Position numbers and translations under genes: made by a program
Notes under the pieces: model-generated
Database searches by the model: none
Seen by the model: the letters and a program-made list of their open reading frames with translations, nothing else
Told to the model about the DNA's origin: nothing
Shown here: positions 15,240-21,734 of the stretch, in pieces
Numbering within the stretch: position 1 is the first letter of the stretch
How the letters are laid out: each line of letters opens with the position of its first letter
Assembly: GCA_036495225.1 (NCBI GenBank)
Contig: DASXNG010000249.1
Location: forward strand, 1-26,734
Direction of reading: 5' to 3'
DNA: 26,734 nucleotides
Source: Galbitalea sp036495225
GTDB taxonomy: Bacteria > Actinomycetota > Actinomycetes > Actinomycetales > Microbacteriaceae

Positions 15240-15243
15240 GGTC

Positions 15244-15308
15244 GCGGCGGCTTCGGCGGCTTCGGCTGCTTCGGCTGCTGCGGCGGCTTCGGCTGCTGCC
15301 GCGGCTCC
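15244..15308. repeat. GGCTTC/GGCTGC microsatellite-like tandem repeat
   Basis: Imperfect tandem array of 6- and 9-bp units built from GGCTTC, GGCTGC and GGCGGC directly after the acyltransferase stop. It is non-coding in the gene map, though each frame reads as a low-complexity peptide. Probably a slippage product in a convergent intergenic region. Confidence 0.7.
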
Positions 15309-15318
15309 GGTCTCTGTC

Positions 15319-15409
15319 CATAACTCAGGCAGAATTACCGGCGGCCGACTTTCGACGCGCGGAGTTGCGCGGGTTCGTGCGGCGCCGCACAAATCCTGCC
15401 TGAGTTATG
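15319..15409. repeat. 91-bp inverted-repeat element (14-bp perfect ends)
   Basis: CATAACTCAGGCAG (15319-15332) is matched perfectly by its inverse CTGCCTGAGTTATG (15396-15409), with 63 bp between; the similarity runs about four bases further inward with one mismatch. A related half site, CATAACTCCTGAAAATCTT, follows at 15445-15463. No gene lies inside. It looks like a dispersed intergenic palindromic repeat or a very small mobile element. Confidence 0.65.
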
Positions 15410-15491
15410 CGCAACCCAGAGTGTGATGACGTCGCCGACGGGTGCATAACTCCTGAAAATCTTCGGGCCGGGGCAACTGGCGCACGAAATA

Positions 15492-15583
15492 CCGCAGCGC
15501 CGGCCGCGCAGCGCCGGCCGCGCAGCGCCAGCCGCGCAGGGCCTGGCCGCGCAGGGCCAGCCGCGCAGCCCGGCCGCGCCGCC
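15492..15583. repeat. GC-rich 14-bp tandem repeat next to the pckG stop
   Basis: About six imperfect copies of a roughly 14-bp unit beginning CCGCGCAG (for example CCGCGCAGCGCCGG) fill the last 90 bases before the pckG stop. Units contain self-complementary GCCGGC and GGCCGCGC blocks, so strong secondary structure is likely. It may act as a transcription barrier between the convergent acyltransferase and pckG genes. Confidence 0.7.
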
Positions 15584-17455
15584 TCAGTCCCCGTACCGCA
15601 GCTTCTCGCGGAGGGTCTCGAGCTGGCCGTACAGTTCGTCGGGCACGCGTCCGCCGAAGGTATCGAAGAACTCCTCCGTGTCGTCGGCCTCAGCCAGCCA
15701 GGCATCGCGGTCGATGGCGAACAACTGCTCGAGGTCGATCCCGGGAAGGCCTTCGAGGTTGAGGCCGGTCGGGGTTGGCACGTAGCCGAGGGGAGTCTGG
15801 GTTGCGCCTAGCTGGCCGTCGACGCGACCCATGATCCATTCCAGCACTCTGGCGTTCTCGCCGAAGCCGGGCCAGAGGTACGAGCCATCCGTCCCCTTGC
15901 GGAACCAGTTCACCTGGAAGACGCGCGGGACGTTGGCCGTTGAGCGCAACGACCGCCCCACCGACAGCCAGTGCGACCAGTGGTCTGCCATGTTGTATCC
16001 GCAGAACGGCAGCATTGCGAACGGGTCGCGTCGCAGTGCCCCAACTGTGCCTTCGGCGGCCGCCGTTTGCTCCGAAGAGATCGTGGCCCCCAGGAAGACG
16101 CCATGATTCCAGTCGCGCGCCTCTACCACCAAGGGCACGTTGGATTGACGGCGGCCGCCGAAGATTATTGCGTCGATGACGACGCCGTCCGGATGCTCCC
16201 AATCGCCCGCGATGGACGGGCACTGTTCGGCAGCAACGGTGAAACGGGAATTCGGATGCGCGGCGGGAGCACCGGATGTCGGCTCCCAGGCGTCTCCACG
16301 CCAGTCGGTCAGTTGGGCTGGCGGCTCATCACTCAGGCCCTCCCACCACACGTCGCCGTCCTCGCGCAGTGCGACATTCGTAAAGATGGTGTTTCCCCAC
16401 AGCATCTCGATCGCGTTGGGGTTCGTCGTCGGACCGGTGCCTGGCGCAACCCCGAAGAAGCCGGCCTCCGGGTTGATGGCGCGCAGTCGGCCATCCGGTC
16501 CCTGGCGCAGCCAGGCGATGTCATCGCCGATCGTTTCGACGCTCCAGCCGGGGATGGTCGGAGTCAGCATCGCAAAGTTTGTCTTGCCGCAGGCGCTCGG
16601 GAACGCGGCGGCGACGTGCATGACACGCCCGGCGGGGCTCGTTACGCGGAGGATGAGCATGTGCTCGGCAAGCCACCCCTCGTCGCGCGCCATGACGGAC
16701 GCGATGCGGAGGGCGAAGGACTTCTTCGCGAGGATGGCGTTGCCACCGTATGCGGACCCGAACGACCAGATCTCCCGAGTTTCCGGGAAGTGGCTGATGT
16801 ATTTGATCCGATTGCAGGGCCACGAAACATCCGCTTGCCCTGGCGCGAGGGGAGCCCCAACGCTGTGTACTGCAGCGACCCACTCCTGCCCGGTCGAAAT
16901 CCGGTCGAGCGCGGCCGTTCCCATGCGCGTCATGATTCGCAGGTTGGTCACGACGTAGGGGGAGTCCGTGACCTGCACTCCGAGCTTCGAGAACGGCGAA
17001 CCGACGGGACCCATCGAGAACGGCACGACGTACATCGTGCGGCCGCGCATGCTTCCCTCGAAGAGTGCCTCGAGGGTTGAGCGCATTTCCGCGGGATCGC
17101 ACCAGTTGTTCGTGGGCCCAGCGTCCGTCTCATCCTGACTGCAAATGAACGTGCGATCCTCGACTCGCGCGACATCGCTCGGGTCGCTGCGCGCAAGGAA
17201 GCTGTATGGCCGGTGCTCGGGGTTGAGGCGAATGAGCGTGCCCGCGGCGACGAGTTCGTGCGTCAGTCTGTCGTATTCGGCTGCGCTTCCGTTGCACCAG
17301 ACGACGGCATCCGGATGCGTCAGGCTCGCGATCCGCTGAACCCAGGCGACGACGCGGGAGTCCGCGCCATCCGGGAGGCCGAACAGGGGGGTGAGAGCGG
17401 GTGCCACCGATCGCACTGGGATCTCGGTCTTTCTGGGCTCGTACGTCGTCGTCAT
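15584..17455 (-). CDS. pckG: Phosphoenolpyruvate carboxykinase (GTP)
   Basis: 623 aa, the size expected for GTP-dependent PEPCK; it converts oxaloacetate and GTP to PEP, CO2 and GDP in gluconeogenesis. The P-loop FPSACGKTN (residues 285-293) has the reactive Cys289 and K291, both hallmarks of the GTP enzyme. The Mn-binding GDDIAW is at 310-315, and the guanine-pocket region FCGYNMADHW follows later. The N-terminal substrate region includes MYVVPFSMGP (141-150). The start ATG at 17455 has a clear ribosome site (AAGGAAAG). It is transcribed away from a RamB-like regulator, with 101 bp between starts. Since the upstream operon makes pyruvate and lactate, gluconeogenic growth is consistent with the neighbourhood. 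Confidence 0.97.
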   Translation of the reverse strand: MTTTYEPRKTEIPVRSVAPALTPLFGLPDGADSRVVAWVQRIASLTHPDAVVWCNGSAAEYDRLTHELVAAGTLIRLNPEHRPYSFLARSDPSDVARVEDRTFICSQDETDAGPTNNWCDPAEMRSTLEALFEGSMRGRTMYVVPFSMGPVGSPFSKLGVQVTDSPYVVTNLRIMTRMGTAALDRISTGQEWVAAVHSVGAPLAPGQADVSWPCNRIKYISHFPETREIWSFGSAYGGNAILAKKSFALRIASVMARDEGWLAEHMLILRVTSPAGRVMHVAAAFPSACGKTNFAMLTPTIPGWSVETIGDDIAWLRQGPDGRLRAINPEAGFFGVAPGTGPTTNPNAIEMLWGNTIFTNVALREDGDVWWEGLSDEPPAQLTDWRGDAWEPTSGAPAAHPNSRFTVAAEQCPSIAGDWEHPDGVVIDAIIFGGRRQSNVPLVVEARDWNHGVFLGATISSEQTAAAEGTVGALRRDPFAMLPFCGYNMADHWSHWLSVGRSLRSTANVPRVFQVNWFRKGTDGSYLWPGFGENARVLEWIMGRVDGQLGATQTPLGYVPTPTGLNLEGLPGIDLEQLFAIDRDAWLAEADDTEEFFDTFGGRVPDELYGQLETLREKLRYGD

Positions 17456-17510
17456 GATGCCGCTTTCCTTCGTTCTTTACAGCATGGACACCGAATGGGC
17501 CTCGATGACG

Positions 17511-17556
17511 AAGAATTCTGGGGTAAAAACCGGGATTCTTTCGATATTGTCAAACC
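17511..17556. promoter_or_regulatory. pckG/ramB-like divergent control region
   Basis: TATTGT at 17545-17550 lies 6 nt before the regulator ATG at 17557, giving a leaderless start. On the minus strand TTGACA (17553-17548) can serve as the -35 of pckG. An inverted repeat AAGAAT (17511-17516)/ATTCTT (17535-17540) with an inner GGGT/ACC pair lies between the promoters and is a candidate operator. The published RamB motif (TTTGCAAA-like) is not seen. Confidence 0.45.
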
Positions 17557-18984
17557 ATGAGCGATCTCAGCACCCTCGGACAGCGCATACGCCACTACCG
17601 CGTCGCTCACCGACTGACTCTCGACGAGCTCGGCGCGCAGGTGGGGATCGCGGGCAGCCAGCTTTCGCTCATGGAAAACGGCAAGCGCGAGCCGCGGCTT
17701 TCCGTGCTCAGCCGCATCTCGAACGTGCTCGGCATCGAGGTCGCGGATCTTCTCGCCGAAGAACCTCCGTCGCCGCGCGCCGCGCTCGAGATTCAACTCG
17801 ACCAGCTCCAGCAGGGTCCGCTCTATTCGTCGCTCGGGCTTCCTTCGCTGCGCGCCAGTCGCGGAATGTCCGACGACACGCTCAAGGTCATCGTCGGCCT
17901 GCACGCGGCGCTTGCTCGCAGAGCGCGTGAAGCCATCGCGACTCCTGAGGAGGCGCGTCGGTCGAACACTGAACTGCGTCAGCTGATGCGCACCAAGAAC
18001 AACTACCTACCGGACATCGACAAACTCGCCCAGGAGCTCGTCGGCAAGGTCGGCTACCAGCGTGGCGCGCTCACCCACCGCGCCGTGTCGCAGATGGCGG
18101 CGCAGCTCGGGTTCGAGCTGGTGCACGTCCCCGACCTTCCGCACTCGGCCAGGTCGGTCACCGACCTCGAGAACGGTCGCATCTACCTTCCGCCTGCGTC
18201 GATTCCCGGCGGCCACGGCATCCGTTCCATGGCGCTGCAGGCGATCGCTCATCGACTGCTCGGCCATCACGAACCCCAGACATATGCGGAGTTCCTCCAG
18301 CAGCGGCTCGAGATCAACTACTTCGCGACGGCGTGCCTCATGCCCATCGAGCAGTCGGTCGACTTTCTCAGCGCCGCGAAGGCCGAGCGCAACATCGCGG
18401 TTGAGGACTACCGGGATGCGTTCGGCGTCACCCACGAAGCCGCGGCGTTGCGCTTCACCAATCTCGCGACCTCGCACTTTGACATGCGGGTGCACTTCCT
18501 GCGTGTTGGCGATGACGGCGCGGTATCGAAGGCGTACGAGAACGACGGACTGCGACTGCCGGTGGATGTCACGGGCTCAACTGAAGGCCAGCTGGTCTGC
18601 CGCTACTGGCCCGGCCGCACCGCCTTCGATCGGATCAACCGCACCACCGAGTTCTATCAGTACACGGATACGCCGGAGGGCACGTTCTGGGACTCGACCC
18701 AGACCGGCACCGGGCCGGGCGAGGAGTTCTCGATCAGTATCGGAGTTCCGTTCGCGGACGCGAAATGGTTCAGGGGACGGGAAACCGAGGTCCGCAAGGC
18801 CTCACGCTGCCCCGACCTCAGCTGCTGCAAATCGCCGTCGAACGAGCTGGCAGAGCATTGGAGGGGCAAAGCCTGGTCGAGCGCGAAGCTGCACGCGCAC
18901 ATCCTGTCGCCTCTACCGAGCGGAACTTTCCCCGGTGTTGACGATCAGGAGCTGTACGCGTTCCTCGATGCGCACGCCGGATGA
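17557..18984 (+). CDS. RamB-like XRE regulator (short-chain fatty acyl regulator family)
   Basis: 475 aa. The XRE helix-turn-helix is at residues 8-63 (TLDELGAQVGIAGSQLSLME). An ImmA/IrrE-like middle domain covers about 150-290, and a DUF2083-type C-terminal domain has a Cys-rich cluster, RCPDLSCC. In the middle domain the peptidase HExxH position reads AHRLLGHHE: a His pair remains but the catalytic Glu is Arg, so it is probably a sensor rather than a protease. In corynebacteria and mycobacteria this family (RamB) controls acetate, glyoxylate and gluconeogenic genes in response to acyl-CoA-type signals. Divergence from pckG suggests that pckG is a target here, which is inference. The ATG at 17557 is set by the leaderless -10. 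Confidence 0.87.
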   Translation: MSDLSTLGQRIRHYRVAHRLTLDELGAQVGIAGSQLSLMENGKREPRLSVLSRISNVLGIEVADLLAEEPPSPRAALEIQLDQLQQGPLYSSLGLPSLRASRGMSDDTLKVIVGLHAALARRAREAIATPEEARRSNTELRQLMRTKNNYLPDIDKLAQELVGKVGYQRGALTHRAVSQMAAQLGFELVHVPDLPHSARSVTDLENGRIYLPPASIPGGHGIRSMALQAIAHRLLGHHEPQTYAEFLQQRLEINYFATACLMPIEQSVDFLSAAKAERNIAVEDYRDAFGVTHEAAALRFTNLATSHFDMRVHFLRVGDDGAVSKAYENDGLRLPVDVTGSTEGQLVCRYWPGRTAFDRINRTTEFYQYTDTPEGTFWDSTQTGTGPGEEFSISIGVPFADAKWFRGRETEVRKASRCPDLSCCKSPSNELAEHWRGKAWSSAKLHAHILSPLPSGTFPGVDDQELYAFLDAHAG

Positions 18985-18997
18985 GCGTCCCCACGCT
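18984..18997. terminator. Short hairpin between convergent genes
   Basis: AGCGT-CCCC-ACGCT at 18984-18997 fills the 12-bp gap between the regulator and kinase stops. The stem is only 5 bp and has no U-run, so it is at best a weak bidirectional stop. Confidence 0.3.
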
Positions 18998-20424
18998 TAG
19001 GCCAGAGCGCTCGGACTCTCGGCCTCGGTGGCAAGCAGCCCGCGTAGGCCAATGAGTTCGCCGGTCACTCGTCGGTTCTCCCGGCGAAGATCGAGTTGGA
19101 CCATCACGAGAGCGGCCAGATCTTCCAGATTTGCGATCTCGACCTCGGAGACCGTGTGCGGTTTGGTGTCGAGAACGCTGAGCGTTCCAATGACTTCGTT
19201 GCCTTCCCTCCGGAGAGGCGTGCCCACGAAAAAGCGGAGGCCAACGTCGCCCGCGACGAGCGTGTTCTCGCGAACCGCGTCGTCTGCCAGCGTGTCCTCG
19301 ATAACTAGCGTCTCCTGGATCAGCGCACGCGGGTTGGAGAGATCGATCTCGCGCAGAATCTGGTCCACCTCGGTGCCAACGTGCGACTTCAGCCAGACCC
19401 GATCGTTGTCGACCACAGTGACGACGGCGATGGGCGCCGCGAACAGCCTCGCCGCGAGCGCAGCTACCCGATCGAGTGCCATGTCCGGAAACGTGTCCAT
19501 GTAGGCAGCGCGAAGCACATCGCTTTCTGTGGGTTCAGTCGCGGGCAGCAGAGCGGTGTCGATGTCGCGATGCCTGGAGCTTTCCGCGATGACGAGCTGG
19601 CGGAGCGAGGCGACGAGTTCCCGAGGGGTCGGACGAGCGCTCGGCTGGCGGGCGGTCATCGCAGACAGGAGGCTTCGCCAGGTATCGGGAAGGTCGGTTG
19701 GGATGACGGGATCTCGGGTCACCCGTGCGACCGCAGACTCGACGATCGTGCCCGGGTACTCAACGTGCCTAGTGAAGCACTCGAGCAGCACGAGCCCGAG
19801 CGAGTAGACATCGCTCGCCCCACCGACCTTCTCACCGCTGGCCTGCTCTGGGCTGAGGTAGGCCGCAGTTCCCGTTGTCGCGCCTTCGCGGGTCACCCTT
19901 TCGGCCTCCTCGCTGAGGGCTATGCCGAAGTCAGTGAGCTTGGCGCGGGCGCGTGGCGCCCCGTTGCCGTAGTCGACAAGGAGCACATTGGACGGCTTGA
20001 CGTCACGATGGACAACGCCGTTGCCGTGCACGTACTCGAGCGCCTCGGCGATGTCGAAGCCGATCTCGGCGATGTGCCTGGGATTGATCGGACCCGCCGC
20101 GAGCCGGGACTGCAGATCGGTGCCTCGCACGAACTCCATGACGATGTAACGGTGTCGTTCGCCGTCATCCGCTATGTCGACTCCAGCGTCGAACAGGTTG
20201 ACGAGGCCGTGGTGGTTCAGGCTCGCCAGGACGGCCAATTCCGACTGTTGGCGCGCCGTGTCGACGTTTGAGGACCTCAGGTAGAGCTTGATGGCAACCG
20301 GCCGGCCTAAGACCTGATCACGGGCGAGATAGACGGTAGCCATACCGCCTCGCCCGACAACTGATTCGAGCCAATATCGGTCGCCGAGAATTCGATCGGT
20401 CGCGTCTGCTGCTGGCACGCCCAT
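18997..20424 (-). CDS. Soluble Ser/Thr protein kinase with C-terminal GAF domain
   Basis: 475 aa from the ATG at 20424. The Hanks-type kinase domain covers about residues 15-275: glycine loop VVGRGGMATVY (22-32), Lys46 in VAIKLYL, catalytic HRDVKPSN (D141), DFG at about 163-165 and GTAAYLSPEQA in the activation segment. A GAF domain occupies about 315-445 (VVTVVDNDRVWLKSHVG; RFFVGTPL). No membrane helix or PASTA repeat is present, unlike PknB, so it is a cytoplasmic kinase probably tuned by a small ligand or redox signal. This start is preferred over an upstream TTG because GGAGG precedes the ATG and the promoter -10 overlaps the longer frame. It is divergent from the CHAP hydrolase gene, a possible functional link. 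Confidence 0.9.
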   Translation of the reverse strand: MGVPAADATDRILGDRYWLESVVGRGGMATVYLARDQVLGRPVAIKLYLRSSNVDTARQQSELAVLASLNHHGLVNLFDAGVDIADDGERHRYIVMEFVRGTDLQSRLAAGPINPRHIAEIGFDIAEALEYVHGNGVVHRDVKPSNVLLVDYGNGAPRARAKLTDFGIALSEEAERVTREGATTGTAAYLSPEQASGEKVGGASDVYSLGLVLLECFTRHVEYPGTIVESAVARVTRDPVIPTDLPDTWRSLLSAMTARQPSARPTPRELVASLRQLVIAESSRHRDIDTALLPATEPTESDVLRAAYMDTFPDMALDRVAALAARLFAAPIAVVTVVDNDRVWLKSHVGTEVDQILREIDLSNPRALIQETLVIEDTLADDAVRENTLVAGDVGLRFFVGTPLRREGNEVIGTLSVLDTKPHTVSEVEIANLEDLAALVMVQLDLRRENRRVTGELIGLRGLLATEAESPSALA

Positions 20425-20445
20425 GGCCTCCGTCTGTATTACCAA

Positions 20446-20451
20446 ATTGTA
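20446..20451 (-). promoter_or_regulatory. -10 element of the kinase gene
   Basis: TACAAT on the minus strand (20451-20446) differs from consensus at one base. It places transcription start about 15 nt before the kinase ATG, leaving room only for the GGAGG ribosome site. Confidence 0.5.
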
Positions 20452-20527
20452 TGAACAGGTCCCCCTCGGCAACTAGATGAAAAAGGGGGCTTGACTTCGA
20501 CAAAAAGACGTGCGGCAGTTTCACGTC

Positions 20528-20543
20528 GTTACCGATTAGTAAC
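20528..20543. promoter_or_regulatory. GTTAC-N6-GTAAC dyad upstream of the CHAP gene
   Basis: Perfect 5-bp inverted repeat with 6-bp spacing, 113 nt before the CHAP start codon and 104 nt from the kinase start. It may be an operator. The half sites resemble those reported for the actinobacterial cell-wall regulator MtrA, but those are usually direct repeats, so this is only a lead. The rest of the 231-bp gap (20425-20655) holds no gene. Confidence 0.35.
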
Positions 20544-20655
20544 CTCAGCGTGACAGATCGGGACCTCTCCGCTAACCTCGAAAAGTACCGGATTCGCTTC
20601 CGCGTGGGAAAAGTGCCCGCAAGCAACGGTGCGCAAAGCCCGGAGGTACACGCCT

Positions 20656-21651
20656 GTGTCCGATGAGCAGACGCCAGATCCGATGGCCAATCTCTTCGCG
20701 AACCATGATGAGACCCGCCACACGCCTGCCCCACTAACGCCGGCCCAGCCGCAATTTTCTTCGCGTCGCGAGGCGCGAAATGCCGCTTCAGCATCCGCGA
20801 AACGTTCGTCCGCGAAGCGCTCGGCAGAGGCCAGAACTTCGTCGTCGTCCCGAAAGGCCGACACCGCGAACAAACCGCGTGGCGCCAAGCTTTCTCGTCG
20901 GGATGCCGCCGCCGTACGCAAGTTGGCGGCGACTCCTCGCATCGACGCGGGATCGACTACCTCGTACGGCTCTTCAAAGCCGCCGAAGAAGCAGAATCCG
21001 TTCAAGGCTGTAGCCGTTCTCGTGGTGATTACCGGTTTCGTCGGATGCCTCGCGCTGCCTGCAGCGGCTGCTGGCAGCGGAGCAGCGCAACTGCCTTCTT
21101 CGGCCACGAGTTCCGGCCACACGCAGAAGATGACGGTCGACGCCAACATCGAAACGTCGAAGATCAACCGCGATCAGTTGACGGCCACGTCCGAGGCCGA
21201 ACTGCGCACGGAGCAGGTCAACGCCGCAACGCTTTCATCGGCCCCGGGTGTCAGGGCACCGGGGGACGACTACCCGTGGCGCACAGCCGGGTACGGTCTC
21301 TCGCCGCTGAATTACTACTACAGGCAGTGTGTCGACTTCGTCGCCTGGCGACTCAATCGGGATGCCGGCGTCACCTCTGCACCATGGAAGTGGACCTGGT
21401 CGACCCTTACGCCGGGCGGCGGCGACGCCTCCCAGTGGAAAGCGGCCTGGGTCAAGCACGGCTGGACAACGAGCGCGACGCCCGTAGTCGGATCTGTCGC
21501 CTGGTTCGTCGGAAACCACGTTGCTTATGTTCACCTGATTCAGGGTTCGAACGTGGTGATCGAGGAATACAACGGTCAGTCGAGTCGGTCGTACGCGATG
21601 CGCACGATTCCCATTTCATCGGTGGGTCGATTCCTGTATCCGCCTCCGTAG
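20656..21651 (+). CDS. Exported CHAP-domain peptidoglycan hydrolase
   Basis: 331 aa from the GTG at 20656, which follows GGAGG by 9 nt; an upstream in-frame GTG at 20629 lacks this spacing. A long basic, Ser/Ala/Lys-rich cytoplasmic part (1 to about 115) precedes one hydrophobic helix ending in LPAAAAGS (about 117-141), a signal peptide or anchor. A linker (about 142-205) leads to the CHAP domain, with nucleophile C225 in YRQCVDFVAW and His288 in WFVGNHVAYV (His293 nearby). CHAP enzymes cut amide or peptide-bridge bonds in the cell wall. The unusually long N-terminus with many Ser and Thr residues could be phosphorylated by the divergent kinase; this is inference. Confidence 0.88.
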   Translation: MSDEQTPDPMANLFANHDETRHTPAPLTPAQPQFSSRREARNAASASAKRSSAKRSAEARTSSSSRKADTANKPRGAKLSRRDAAAVRKLAATPRIDAGSTTSYGSSKPPKKQNPFKAVAVLVVITGFVGCLALPAAAAGSGAAQLPSSATSSGHTQKMTVDANIETSKINRDQLTATSEAELRTEQVNAATLSSAPGVRAPGDDYPWRTAGYGLSPLNYYYRQCVDFVAWRLNRDAGVTSAPWKWTWSTLTPGGGDASQWKAAWVKHGWTTSATPVVGSVAWFVGNHVAYVHLIQGSNVVIEEYNGQSSRSYAMRTIPISSVGRFLYPPP

Positions 21652-21655
21652 GCGG
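21640..21655 (+). terminator. Hairpin overlapping the CHAP stop codon
   Basis: CCGCCT-CCGT-AGGCGG at 21640-21655 is a perfect 6-bp stem with a tetraloop covering the TAG stop. No T-tract follows, so termination is possible but not shown. The next gene starts 84 nt later. Confidence 0.3.
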
Positions 21656-21722
21656 GTGTCCGGGGAACTGTTCGCTACCGCGAAACCCCGCAGGCATCCC
21701 CGACTTTGGCGGGAGGCAGCCT

Positions 21723-21728
21723 TAAAGT
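21723..21728 (+). promoter_or_regulatory. Leaderless -10 element of the helicase-like gene
   Basis: TAAAGT lies exactly 6 nt before the GTG at 21735. No ribosome site is present. This supports the longest start of the downstream gene. Confidence 0.5.
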
Positions 21729-21734
21729 TGCCTC

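Noticed and set aside
15240..15322. Gly/Cys/Phe-rich extension if the acyltransferase TAG were read through
   Set aside because: The acyltransferase is complete at its stop; the peptide only reflects the GGCTTC/GGCTGC tandem repeat.
15492..15583. Tandem array considered as a CRISPR
   Set aside because: Units are about 14 bp with no unique spacers and no cas genes nearby.
20540..20650. c-di-AMP (ydaO) riboswitch upstream of the CHAP gene
   Set aside because: Only a CGCTAACCTCG-like fragment agrees; the paired outer stem and GGGGACC/GGGGTGAATC blocks are not seen. Kept only as a low-interest finding.
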